NCBI GenBank assembly: GCA_018648325.1
Contig: JABGRK010000017.1
Coordinates: 1-64,000 of the forward strand
Length of the DNA stretch: 64,000 bases
Reading direction: 5' to 3'
Source: Chloroflexota bacterium
Lineage (GTDB): Bacteria; Chloroflexota; Dehalococcoidia; JABGRK01
The first letter of the stretch is position 1, and the number at the start of each line of letters is the position of its first letter. Of this stretch, positions 41,204-50,229 are shown in pieces. The notes beneath the pieces are model-generated. The model worked only from the letters and a program-made list of their open reading frames with translations, ran no database searches and was not told where the DNA came from. Both the position numbers and the translations under genes were made by a program.

Positions 41204-42184
41204 GTGGAAAACGAACAATATTTTGAGGTTGATCACTTAACGAAGTTTTTTCCTGTAAAAAAACGCGGCCAGTTTTTTGGCAAACCCATTTATGTTCATG
41301 CAGTTGATGATGTGCAGTTCACTGTCCGGAAGGGTAAAACCTATGGTGTTGTAGGGGAAAGCGGCTGTGGTAAAACTACACTTGCTAGAATGATTATGCA
41401 CCTGGAGAAACCAACCAGTGGCCGGATGCTGTTCAAGGGGCAAGACATTACCTTGTTCAACGGCAAACAAATGAAGGCATTGCGTCGGCAGATGCAGATG
41501 GTTTTTCAGGACCCGTTTGGTTCTTTGAATCCGGTCAGAACCATCCGCAATATTGTTGCCGAGCCGGTCAGGGTTCACCATATATTCCAAAACAGGCAAG
41601 ATGAAAAAATAAAGGTACAGGAAATGCTGGAAACCGTGGGATTGTCCAGTTCCGACGAAATGCTGGAAAAACGCCCCGGACAACTCAGTGGAGGGGAAAG
41701 GCAGCGAGTCGGTATTGCCAGTGCCCTTATTCTGGGAGCGGAGTTCATAGTCGCTGACGAACCGGTAAGTATGCTGGATGCCAGTATCAGGGCCGATATC
41801 ATTGCGCTTATGATGAAACTCAAGGAAGAAAAAAATCTAACCTACTTCTTCATAACACACGAGTTCGGTATGGCACGTGCCATATGCGATCGTATAGCTG
41901 TAATGTATGCCGGTAAGATGGTGGAAGTGGCCGATGCGGCCTCAATTGTTGATCACCCGTTGCATCCGTACACGCAGCTGCTAATCGATGCAATACCACC
42001 TCTAATACCCGATCCCAACTGGGGTAAGAACATAAGCGAGGGTGAAGTGCCATACTTTACAGTCCCGCCCCCAGGATGCAGATATCACCCCAGATGCTCT
42101 CGTGCTGACGAGCTATGCAAAAGCGAAATACCGGAGTTGGTTGATTATCGCGACGGTCACTTTGCAGCTTGTCATCACGTGTAG
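41204..42184 (+). CDS. peptide ABC transporter ATPase (DppF-like)
   Basis: A 326-aa ATPase and last gene of the importer operon. GTG start. Walker A is GESGCGKTT, the signature is LSGGERQRVGIA and Walker B is FIVADEPVSMLD. The C-terminal domain contains GCRYHPRCSRADELC. It ends two bases before the convergent exporter gene. Confidence 0.94.
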   Translation: MENEQYFEVDHLTKFFPVKKRGQFFGKPIYVHAVDDVQFTVRKGKTYGVVGESGCGKTTLARMIMHLEKPTSGRMLFKGQDITLFNGKQMKALRRQMQMVFQDPFGSLNPVRTIRNIVAEPVRVHHIFQNRQDEKIKVQEMLETVGLSSSDEMLEKRPGQLSGGERQRVGIASALILGAEFIVADEPVSMLDASIRADIIALMMKLKEEKNLTYFFITHEFGMARAICDRIAVMYAGKMVEVADAASIVDHPLHPYTQLLIDAIPPLIPDPNWGKNISEGEVPYFTVPPPGCRYHPRCSRADELCKSEIPELVDYRDGHFAACHHV

Positions 42185-42186
42185 GA

Positions 42187-44001
42187 CTACGTCTTCGACG
42201 AATTTAAGGCTGTGTACATGTTATAGTACATACCTTTTTGTGCCAGCAACTCCTGATGGCTGCCCTGCTCAGCCGGTCTGCCCTTATCCATAACGATTAT
42301 ACGGTCTGCGCTGGTGATGGTAGATAACCTGTGCGCAATGACAAGGCAGGTGCGTTTGGACGCAAGCGAGCGCAATGCCTTTTGAATGAGTGTCTCGGTC
42401 ATGATGTCTATGTTGGATGTGGCCTCGTCCAGTATCAGTATTTTGGGGTTGGCCAGTATGACACGTGCAAGACAGATAATCTGGCGCTGTCCCAGAGAAA
42501 GGTTCCCGCCCCTTTCACCCACCTGAGTGTCATATTTGAGTTCCAGATGGCTGATAAAAGTATGTGCTCGTGCCTTTTTCGCTGCCTTGACAATGTCTTC
42601 GTCTGATGCTTCCAGCTTGCCATACCTGATGTTGTCGGCAATGGTGCCTGAGAATAGATATGGGTCCTGCGGGACGATGCCCAGCTGGCTTGTCAGCGAT
42701 TTGTGCGTTACCGATCGTATGTCATGCCCATCGATGGTTATGCTTCCGCTGCCTACCTCGTAGAAGCGGTAGATGAGGTTGATGATAGTACTTTTTCCGG
42801 CGCCGGTTTTACCGACTATCGCCACTGTTTCTCCCGGGTTCACTGTCAGGTTCACGTCATGCAGCACCTCAACATCTTTGGTGTAGTTGAAGTACACGCT
42901 CGAAAATTTGATTTCTCCCGTTACCGGCGGTAGCTGGATTGCACCTGATACATCTGTAATCTCCTGTTTAACATCAAGCAGTTCGAAGATGCGGGCGCCG
43001 GAGGCCATGGCGCGTTGCAGCAGTGTGTACAGCATGGACAGCTCTCGTACCGGATTGAAGAAACGCAGTATAAACATCAAAAATCCAATTAGAATACCAA
43101 CTGTTATCGTTCCGTCAAGAACCATGTTTCCACCCAGTAAAATGGCAACTGCAATGGCGATGGCCATCAGTATTTCCACCAGCGGCAGCATTATCGAAGA
43201 CAGCCTTATCGCTTTCACGTTTGCTCCCAGATGTTCGCGGTTCACTTGTTCAAATTGTTCGAAGTTGGTATCCTCTCTGGACATGCTTTGTATCACGCGC
43301 ACACCGGATATATTCTCCTGCAGTCCGGCGTTTACCACTGCGATGGCCCGCCGTACTTTTGTAAATGCACGGCTGGCGTGTTTTTGCCAAATGAAAAGAA
43401 TTACGAACAGCACTGGTAGTAATATCAGCGTTGTTGCAGCAAGAAGCGGTTGCAGTACTACCATGGCAATGGCTATGCCCACTATGGTTATCACGCTGGT
43501 TACTATGTTCAAGAAACCATATGTCAGCAGTTGCTGCAGTTGCTGTACATCGTTTTGAACCCTGGACATGATTTTACCTGTAGCATTGTTTTCAAAGAAG
43601 TTCATGGACATTTGCTGCAGGTGATCAAACATCTGGGTGCGCAGTTTAAGCAGTACGGTTTGACCCGCATAATCAAGACACCTGTTTTCCACAAACTGTG
43701 CGCCCCATCCCACCAGAGCAATGACAGCATATATGATAACTATCACGGTCAGGCCACTGTAATTGCCATTGACAATGTAATTGTCGATAGCGATAGCGAT
43801 CAAAAGCGGATAAGAGATTGCAGCCAGCGATTTGATCACCATAGCAGCGCCGCCCACTGCCATTAGTAATTTGACGCCGCTTAAATACCTTAGCAGTCGC
43901 CTTACAACGCCATGGTCATATGGCTTGCCTTGCTCATCATCTTCTTCGTCTATAGAGCCCTGCAGGCGCTGTGCTTTTGTTGTTATGCCTCTAACTCTCA
44001 C
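42187..44001 (-). CDS. ABC exporter half-transporter, catalytically complete
   Basis: A 604-aa fusion of six TM helices (about 35-340) and an ATPase. Walker A is GKTGAGKSTI, the signature is NLSLGQRQ (LSLGQ instead of LSGGQ) and Walker B is ILILDEATSNID with the catalytic Glu. It starts next to the end of the partner gene, so they form a heterodimeric exporter of the MdlAB/BmrCD kind. The substrate is unknown. Confidence 0.93.
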   Translation of the reverse strand: MRVRGITTKAQRLQGSIDEEDDEQGKPYDHGVVRRLLRYLSGVKLLMAVGGAAMVIKSLAAISYPLLIAIAIDNYIVNGNYSGLTVIVIIYAVIALVGWGAQFVENRCLDYAGQTVLLKLRTQMFDHLQQMSMNFFENNATGKIMSRVQNDVQQLQQLLTYGFLNIVTSVITIVGIAIAMVVLQPLLAATTLILLPVLFVILFIWQKHASRAFTKVRRAIAVVNAGLQENISGVRVIQSMSREDTNFEQFEQVNREHLGANVKAIRLSSIMLPLVEILMAIAIAVAILLGGNMVLDGTITVGILIGFLMFILRFFNPVRELSMLYTLLQRAMASGARIFELLDVKQEITDVSGAIQLPPVTGEIKFSSVYFNYTKDVEVLHDVNLTVNPGETVAIVGKTGAGKSTIINLIYRFYEVGSGSITIDGHDIRSVTHKSLTSQLGIVPQDPYLFSGTIADNIRYGKLEASDEDIVKAAKKARAHTFISHLELKYDTQVGERGGNLSLGQRQIICLARVILANPKILILDEATSNIDIMTETLIQKALRSLASKRTCLVIAHRLSTITSADRIIVMDKGRPAEQGSHQELLAQKGMYYNMYTALNSSKT

Positions 44002-45756
44002 TTACTCGCTACTCTCCTGGCCATCAAGCATTAGCAGTTGTGACTCGTATATCTGTTTATATAACCCGTCGCCGCTTATGAGTTGGTCGTGGTTGCCTTG
44101 TTCCAGTATATGCCCGTGCTCCAGCACCAGAATGAGATCGGCGTTTCTGATAATGGGCAGGCGGTGTGTGATGATAAAAGTTGTTCTGCCCTCAATAAGC
44201 CGGTTTAGTGCCTCAATTATGATGTGTTCTGTTTTTATATCCACACTGGATGTGGAATCGTCCAGAATCAGAATTGGCGTGTTCATTAGTAGTGTGCGGG
44301 CTATGCTCAGTCGCTGTTTTTCACCGCCGGAGAGGTTGACTCCACGTTCGCCGACCCATGTGTTATATCCCTGTGGCAGCGTTTCTATGAACTCATGCAG
44401 GTGAGCGGCTTTGGATGCGTCTATTATCTGCTCATCGGTGGCATCAGTTAATCCGTAGGCTATGTTGTCTCTGATACTTGCTGAAAACAGAAAGATGTCC
44501 TGCTGAGCTATACCCACGTTATTACGCAACGACGGCAACGTTATATCCCGTATATCGATCCCGTCAATTGTAATATTGCCGCTTGAGACATCGTAGAAAC
44601 GGGGGAGCAGGTTGGCTATGGTGCTTTTACCGCTGCCCGATGCACCTATCATGGCCACGGTCTGCCCCGGGCTAACTTCGAAAGTGGCTTTTTTTAGCGC
44701 CGGACTTACTGCATTGTATTTGAAAGTTACGTTGTCAAAGGCGACCTGTCCCTTTACATTATCGATGTCTATTGCATCCGGTTTTTGTATAATAGACGAC
44801 TCGGCATCCAGTATTTCCATTATGCGCTGCCCCGCCGATGCTGATCGTGAGAAGACGTTGGTTAGCATGCCTAGTCTTCTGGTTGGGACTATCAATATCC
44901 CCAGATAGAAAATGAACTGCGTAAGTTCTCCTATCGTCAGGGCGTCTCCGATTATCTGCCGCCCGCCATACCACAGGATGAGGGCTACAGGGATGGTCAT
45001 CAACATCACCATCAGAGGCATGTTAATGGCAAGAATTTGGGCTCTGGCCCTTTGCCGGTTGTATAGCTCACGTGTCTGGTTGGCGAATTTACGGCTTTCG
45101 TCTTTTTGGCGGGAAAACGCTTTCACGATTGTCACGCCGGTCAGGTTTTCTTCCAGTATGATGCCCAGCTTGCCGATCATCTGCTGTATTCCAGTCCAGA
45201 TGGGGCGCATGCGTTTGTTAAGAAAAATGGCGACGGCTGCTATTACCGGCAGTACAGCCATACTCATTAGGGCCAACTGCCAGTTGATGATTACCAGGAT
45301 GGTTACGATACCGGCAGTCATAGCTATGTATTGCAGCAGGCCCACAAGTCCCATACTGACAAACATTCGCACTGCTTCTACATCGGCTGTGGCGCGGGAC
45401 ATAAGCTGGCCGGTCTGGTTGACGTCGTGATAGCTGAAGCAAAGCCTTTGCAGGCGGTCATAAAGCGCGTTTCTGATGTCGTAGGCCGTTTTCTGTGAGG
45501 CCACTTCACTCAGGTAACTCTGCCCGTAGGCAAATATACCGCGCAAGATACTGGCACCCACAACTGCCAATGCCATCTGCGTTAAAAACGAGCGGCTTCC
45601 CTGATAGTTTGCCGGGTCGATCGTATCGATTGCCATTCGCAGGAACCACGGCATAGCAAGGGCAAAGGCGATGGTTGCCAGCAGGCAAATGAAAGAAGCT
45701 AGCAGCAGTATCCAATATTTCTTGGCAAATCCCGTTAATCTTACAAGCGTTATCAT
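44002..45756 (-). CDS. ABC exporter half-transporter with degenerate catalytic site
   Basis: A 584-aa partner of the exporter above. Six TM helices (about 15-310) and an ATPase with Walker A GASGSGKSTI and signature LSGGEKQ. Walker B is ILILDDSTSSVD, with Asp in place of the catalytic Glu. One degenerate and one active ATP site is the known pattern in heterodimeric exporters such as BmrCD and TM287/288. No regulator gene is adjacent. Confidence 0.93.
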   Translation of the reverse strand: MITLVRLTGFAKKYWILLLASFICLLATIAFALAMPWFLRMAIDTIDPANYQGSRSFLTQMALAVVGASILRGIFAYGQSYLSEVASQKTAYDIRNALYDRLQRLCFSYHDVNQTGQLMSRATADVEAVRMFVSMGLVGLLQYIAMTAGIVTILVIINWQLALMSMAVLPVIAAVAIFLNKRMRPIWTGIQQMIGKLGIILEENLTGVTIVKAFSRQKDESRKFANQTRELYNRQRARAQILAINMPLMVMLMTIPVALILWYGGRQIIGDALTIGELTQFIFYLGILIVPTRRLGMLTNVFSRSASAGQRIMEILDAESSIIQKPDAIDIDNVKGQVAFDNVTFKYNAVSPALKKATFEVSPGQTVAMIGASGSGKSTIANLLPRFYDVSSGNITIDGIDIRDITLPSLRNNVGIAQQDIFLFSASIRDNIAYGLTDATDEQIIDASKAAHLHEFIETLPQGYNTWVGERGVNLSGGEKQRLSIARTLLMNTPILILDDSTSSVDIKTEHIIIEALNRLIEGRTTFIITHRLPIIRNADLILVLEHGHILEQGNHDQLISGDGLYKQIYESQLLMLDGQESSE

Positions 45757-45945
45757 CTAATAAACCACACTAATATTCATGATATTATAGCACTTTGAGC
45801 GTAACAATGATAAAAATCAGACACATTGAAAGGAGCCATTTCTTAGTGTATGCTGAAGCGGTGACAGGGCTTTTAGCCGATCAGTGTATCATAGGTAACA
45901 TTTAGTAATAATAAACGTAAGATAGAATTTGAGATAGATAGTTAT

Positions 45946-46329
45946 ATGTCACACAAAGTATTCGCTACAGCTATTAACTGTATAGACGGAAGAGTGCAGG
46001 TACCGGTAATTGATTGGATTAAGAAGCAACACGGTATAGATTATGTGGATATGATTACAAGCCCGGGTCCTGAGCGTTTACTGGCTAAAGGTACTGATCA
46101 TTCTGCTATTCAATCAATAAAGAAGTTTCTTGGAATATCAGTATCCCGCCATCAATCAAAACTTGTTGCCATTGCAATGCACCATGACTGTGCCGGAAAT
46201 TCGGCGGAGGACAAGACCAGAGCGGAACAGATGCTTATGGCAATTAAGACTTTGCATTCGTGGGATTATAATGTAAAGGTTATTGGATTGAGAGTTGATG
46301 AGAATTGGGAAGTTCATGAAGTGCAATAA
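45946..46329 (+). CDS. small beta-carbonic-anhydrase-like protein
   Basis: A 127-aa protein, shorter than usual beta-carbonic anhydrases (about 160-220 aa). It has zinc-ligand motifs in the right order: CIDGR (C-x-D-x-R, about 12-16) and HHDCAGN (H-x-x-C, about 84-90). Zinc binding and CO2 hydration are plausible, but the dimer helices of full-length enzymes are missing. It might be a related metal protein with another role. Confidence 0.7.
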   Translation: MSHKVFATAINCIDGRVQVPVIDWIKKQHGIDYVDMITSPGPERLLAKGTDHSAIQSIKKFLGISVSRHQSKLVAIAMHHDCAGNSAEDKTRAEQMLMAIKTLHSWDYNVKVIGLRVDENWEVHEVQ

Positions 46330-46375
46330 ATGATAGTATAAATGATGCTATAAGGATTTAGTTGAAGTAAATAGG

Positions 46376-46771
46376 TTGGTAGATATGGAATTTCTTATCA
46401 TCCCGGCGTTAGTGGGTGCAATTGGCGCAGCCGTTTATTTCTCTTTGAAGCGTGAGCCGGAGCGGCGGAAGCTTGCAGCTATTTTAGCTATTTATATGTT
46501 TTCATTTAGCTTGATAGTCTGCACAATTGTCTATGTAAATAGCTGGGTGCAGGCTAAAAGTGCCACGGCATTTTACGATGAGGCTTATAGTCAGCTCAGA
46601 ATGGAAGCACCAAACTTTATTGTTGTTGATTATGTTTCTCCTGATCAAACCGATTACAACGTTTACTTGAGAAGAGCAAGGGCGCTGGATAGTGATCCAA
46701 TCTTTGGCATACTTTATTTCACTCCACCCCAACGGCTAAAACAAGTGCGTCTTTCTCTACATTTAGCCTAG
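46376..46771 (+). CDS. hypothetical small membrane protein
   Basis: A 131-aa protein with two N-terminal TM helices (about 5-23 and 34-55) and a soluble C-terminal half. The track uses TTG; the in-frame ATG three codons later (46385) is an equal candidate. I recognise no family. A weak terminator follows. Confidence 0.55.
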   Translation: MVDMEFLIIPALVGAIGAAVYFSLKREPERRKLAAILAIYMFSFSLIVCTIVYVNSWVQAKSATAFYDEAYSQLRMEAPNFIVVDYVSPDQTDYNVYLRRARALDSDPIFGILYFTPPQRLKQVRLSLHLA

Positions 46772-46861
46772 CCCTATCTGGGTATTCTGGATTTCAACAC
46801 TCTTCCTGTAAACTCGCATAAAACGGGAGTCAATTATTGATGGCCGTTAACCTGTAGAAAA

Positions 46862-46883
46862 CGGGTAAACTTGCCCGCTTTTT
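46862..46883 (+). terminator. probable terminator
   Basis: CGGGT/GCCCG (46862-46866 and 46873-46877) with a 6-base loop, then CTTTTT. The stem is short. Confidence 0.5.
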
Positions 46884-46963
46884 GCTTGAGGACTGGCGTC
46901 GTTGGTTTAAATGAGGGAGATAGATGGCTAGTGGACTGGGAAGGTGTGTGGGAGGCAATGTTC

Positions 46964-47050
46964 TGGTGGGGAAGGGGGGACTCGAACCCCCACGCTCGCA
47001 AGAGCACATGATCCTAAGTCATGCTCGTCTGCCAATTCCGACACTCCCCC
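46964..47050 (-). tRNA. tRNA-Leu (anticodon TAG)
   Basis: An 87-nt class II tRNA with a long variable arm and encoded CCA. The acceptor GGGGGAG pairs with CTTCCCC, and the loop CTTAGGA gives anticodon TAG. It lies downstream of the reductive dehalogenase gene on the same strand. Leu tRNA genes are common integration sites. Confidence 0.95.
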
Positions 47051-47181
47051 ATGAAGTGTAAGGCCAGCGATTATTTTACCATACTGAGCGGGATTTTTCT
47101 TCATTTTGGGTGTACAAAAACAGGCCAGTACGTTGGACGAGAATTGGCATATCCGGATTACGGTAAAGTTGTTATGGTTAT

Positions 47182-47244
47182 CTCACGTTTATCCCCCGCT
47201 TTTTCACGCTTATCCCCCGCTTTCTCACGTTTATCCCCCGATTT
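47182..47244. repeat. three tandem 21-bp repeats
   Basis: CTCACGTTTATCCCCCGCTTT occurs three times head to tail (47182-47202, 47203-47223, 47224-47244) with two changes in unit 2 and one in unit 3. It fills the otherwise gene-free stretch between tRNA-Leu and the reductive dehalogenase. The plus-strand ORF through it (SRLSPAF repeated) is probably not a gene. Confidence 0.85.
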
Positions 47245-47353
47245 TGGTCATTTTTACTAGTTAATACTTGAGTGTGAGGGCGTAGAAATAGCACTATTGT
47301 GGGGTTAATTACGGGGTGTTTTTTTCGCCTGGGGCGGCTCTAATTTTATATCT

Positions 47354-48748
47354 TTAGTCCAGCTCGGTGCCGTGTGTGGAATCCATCCCGTGGGGTGGCA
47401 TATCCAGGTCCCACCACAACTCATTGTCTTTAGGTTTATCGTACCCGAGCAGTTCATCCATCTTGGTGAATATTCCATTGAACATAGGCACTTTTGCGAT
47501 GGTTGATTCGACCACAGTGTGGATGAATGACTTGTGTTTTTTGGCAAAAGGGCAAACAGACAGGCAGGTTGAACAGCCCGCCGAACTTACCTTCCACTGC
47601 GTCATGCATTTTGCTGAGTCTATATAGTGGTAAGCCTTGTGTCCCGGGTTGCTCCACGTTCCGCTTGTTTCCCACGATGGATCGTCCGCCTCACTCAAGG
47701 TTTTTGACGGGCACAGCGTGGCGCACTTTTTGCAGGTGCGGCAGAAGCGCATGATACCGGCATCTATCGGCCCGGTTGGCGCCAATGGCAGATCGGTTAC
47801 GAGGCGGAAAATGCGTTGCATGGGGCCGAATTCGGGGCTTATCATTACGTTGAGCCGACTCTGTTCACCCAGTCCGGCCATAATGCCCAGCGCCGGTCCT
47901 ATACCCAGTCCGTTGAACCAGGGACTGCCCAGTCCCTGATATCCCAGCACGTGCAGAAAGGTTTGTAGCCTGTCCAGAACATTCCTGCCCTGGCTGTATC
48001 CCATAGAATTCGGCGTGCCGGACAGCGCGGTTGAAAACAGTCCGTCGCGTCGCTTTAGCAGTTCCTCACTCATCTGTACCGAGAACACGATAACCCATCG
48101 CGCCTTGTTGGGAATAACACGTTTGTCTTCTGTTTCGTATGCCAGATCAACATCCTCAAACTCTATCTTCTTGCCGTCTGCGTCGAATGAATATATAAGC
48201 TTTCTGGTTTTTTCGTCAAGCTCTACAAATCCTACCTGACCTGCGCCGTAGTATATTGCGGCTGAGCGAATCATACGTGCGTTTTCTTCGGGGGTTCCTT
48301 CCCAACGTGGTACGCCTATGTCGTCAGCGGTAAATATCTTGGAGGCGCGGTTGCTGAACTGTGCAGGAGAAGAGTAGTCGGGGATAAATACTGGTGCAGT
48401 CGTGCCGCGGTTGGCACCGATTTCAAGGGCGCGGTCTCTTAACGTATACCCCGGCTTGTTCTGAAGTATATATTCATTTCTTCTGTCGTTACTAAGCTTA
48501 TTTAGTTTGTCGGCTACATCCTGCCCAACGTAGTTGGCATAATAAACCTGCGGCACGTAACGGGAGTCGTAGCGCTGCATAACGTCCCAGTCTACCTCGG
48601 CTGTCGGCTGGTCTACCTGTTTTACCCACCAGGATCGCTTCCATTCGGCCTGCGCCAATCCCGCCACTTCATCCAGATCACGTCCTGCCTTGGCCAGACC
48701 CAGCTTCTGCATGATAGATCGCTTACTCTTAGTGCTGTGGTATTTCAT
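47354..48748 (-). CDS. rdhA: reductive dehalogenase catalytic subunit, no usable Tat signal
   Basis: A 464-aa corrinoid and Fe-S enzyme family that removes halogens from organohalides. Hallmarks are GLGIGPALGIMAGLGEQSRLNVMISPEFGP (corrinoid-binding region) and two [4Fe-4S] motifs CRTCKKCATLCP and C-x10-CSTCLSVCP near the C-terminus. Classic RdhA proteins have a Tat signal RRxFMK plus a hydrophobic stretch; here only SKRSIMQKLGLAKAGRDLDEV remains, with no RR pair and no hydrophobic helix, so export is unlikely. No rdhB anchor gene or rdh regulator is adjacent. The ATG at 48748 has GGGGAAGGA upstream; the track's earlier start adds 30 atypical residues. A Cys- or quinone-type cytoplasmic reductase role is also possible. 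Confidence 0.9.
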   Translation of the reverse strand: MKYHSTKSKRSIMQKLGLAKAGRDLDEVAGLAQAEWKRSWWVKQVDQPTAEVDWDVMQRYDSRYVPQVYYANYVGQDVADKLNKLSNDRRNEYILQNKPGYTLRDRALEIGANRGTTAPVFIPDYSSPAQFSNRASKIFTADDIGVPRWEGTPEENARMIRSAAIYYGAGQVGFVELDEKTRKLIYSFDADGKKIEFEDVDLAYETEDKRVIPNKARWVIVFSVQMSEELLKRRDGLFSTALSGTPNSMGYSQGRNVLDRLQTFLHVLGYQGLGSPWFNGLGIGPALGIMAGLGEQSRLNVMISPEFGPMQRIFRLVTDLPLAPTGPIDAGIMRFCRTCKKCATLCPSKTLSEADDPSWETSGTWSNPGHKAYHYIDSAKCMTQWKVSSAGCSTCLSVCPFAKKHKSFIHTVVESTIAKVPMFNGIFTKMDELLGYDKPKDNELWWDLDMPPHGMDSTHGTELD

Positions 48749-48911
48749 ACGCGTCCTTCCCCGTGAAACGCAAGCTTTATAACATCTAGTTGTGCAGTGT
48801 TGGTTATCATAATATAACAACTGTATGTAAAATCGCAAACATAAGCTGTTGCCTTTTGTGAAAATAATTAATAAGATATACTCAACGTCGATAGATTTTG
48901 GTAGTGTAAAG

Positions 48912-49529
48912 ATGAAAGACGAACTGATTATATTCGGAAAAGCGCTGGCTGACAGGGGCCTTGTTTGGGGTCATAGCGGCAACATAAGTGCCAGAGTGAA
49001 CGCTGACACGTTTCTTGTCACAGCTGGTGGGGCAGACCTCAGTTTTCTGATGGATGACGACGTAATTAGTTGCAGCATTGGCTCGGATGGATATGAAGGA
49101 TTGCGTACGCCCTCCAGGGAGGCCGGCCTGCATCGAAATATCTATTGCAACTGCGATGATGCGTCGGTAGTAATTCACTCTCAGCCGTTTTACTGTACGC
49201 TGGTGGCTTGCTCTGATGTTGAGATTAAAACTGATCTGCTGCCAGAGGCAATGGCATATTTGGGGCAAGTAGCAAGAGTACCATACTATCATGCGGGAAG
49301 TGTGGAGCTTGCCGATGCGGTTGCTGTAAAAGCATCAGATAGTAGTGTACTATTGTTGGCCAATCACGGTGTGGTTTGTTGGGGCAAGACGCTTGGCGAG
49401 GCGCTGATTGCTACTGAAACGCTGGAATTGCTTTGTCGAATGATAGTGATATCGCGCGCCGGTGATATTGAAATGAATTATCTGGGCAACGCTGTTATGA
49501 GTGATTTCGTTAATCGCTTGAAGGATTAA
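48912..49529 (+). CDS. class II aldolase/adducin-like protein with altered metal site
   Basis: A 205-aa protein of the fuculose-phosphate aldolase fold. WGHSGNISAR (about 19-28) and TPSREAGLH (substrate loop and Glu) match the family. The metal motif, usually HxH, reads IHSQPF: the second His is Gln. The third His is in LLANHGVVCWG. Zinc binding may be weakened or different. The ATG at 48912 fits the family better than the track start at 48849. It is divergent from rdhA and three bases upstream of dut. Confidence 0.82.
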   Translation: MKDELIIFGKALADRGLVWGHSGNISARVNADTFLVTAGGADLSFLMDDDVISCSIGSDGYEGLRTPSREAGLHRNIYCNCDDASVVIHSQPFYCTLVACSDVEIKTDLLPEAMAYLGQVARVPYYHAGSVELADAVAVKASDSSVLLLANHGVVCWGKTLGEALIATETLELLCRMIVISRAGDIEMNYLGNAVMSDFVNRLKD

Positions 49530-49531
49530 AT

Positions 49532-49987
49532 GTGCAAAAAGTTAATATAAAGCTAATACATCCGCAGGCCAAACTACCTACCCGGGCAACTAAAGGCAGC
49601 GCGGGCTACGATCTATACGCGGTTGAAGACATACAGATACCGGCATCGCAATGTGGTCCCGATGGCACTGTTGAAATAGGCAGAGCACTTATTTCCACAG
49701 GGCTTGTTTTGGAGCTTACGCCTGGCACGGTGGGTAGGGTGGGTGCACGGTCTGGTTTGTCGGTTAAATCAAATATAGAAACGGGTGCCGGTTGGATTGA
49801 TAGCGACTATCGGGGCGAGCTTAAGGTAGAGCTTAAAAATCTAAGCGCTAAGCCATATGCCGTGCGTTGCGGAGACAGGATTGCACAGCTGGTTATATTG
49901 ACGCTTGCTGATGTGCAGGTTGAAGTGGTGGACCAGGTTGAGGATACTTCCCGAAATTCCGGTGGGTTCGGCTCTACCGGCTTTTAA
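49532..49987 (+). CDS. dut: deoxyuridine 5'-triphosphate nucleotidohydrolase
   Basis: A 151-aa trimeric dUTPase that keeps uracil out of DNA. Motifs: TKGSAGYDLYAVED (1), GRVGARSGLSVKSNIETGAGWIDSDYRGELKV (2-3), GDRIAQLVI (4), and the C-terminal Gly-rich arm RNSGGFGSTGF (5). GTG start, three bases after the aldolase stop. Confidence 0.95.
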   Translation: MQKVNIKLIHPQAKLPTRATKGSAGYDLYAVEDIQIPASQCGPDGTVEIGRALISTGLVLELTPGTVGRVGARSGLSVKSNIETGAGWIDSDYRGELKVELKNLSAKPYAVRCGDRIAQLVILTLADVQVEVVDQVEDTSRNSGGFGSTGF

Positions 49988-50229
49988 AAACTACCACATA
50001 ATTCATGTTTTTGATGTTATTATTTTGTCCTTGCTCTCCCACTTATTTTTGATATCCACTTTATTCGCGTATTTGACCCTGATAGGTCTTGACGTTTGCA
50101 CCAATACCGGGTGTAGAATTGATCGTTGACATAAAATGACCTGAGGTGTGCGCATCGCTGCGCTGTATGGCTGGACGTTTTTGCTAATATGCATTCCTTA
50201 AAATCATATTATAGGCAGTTTTTTAAAAA

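Noticed and set aside
42887-43558. 223-aa plus-strand ORF
   Set aside because: It is antisense to the ABC exporter TM region.
47182-47244. CRISPR array
   Set aside because: The repeats are head to tail without unique spacers and no cas gene is present.
47021-47260. 79-aa ORF containing SRLSPAF repeats
   Set aside because: It starts inside tRNA-Leu and has no ribosome binding site; the repeat is explained at DNA level.
47051-47353. rdhB membrane anchor gene downstream of rdhA
   Set aside because: There is no open frame with TM segments in this gap on either strand.
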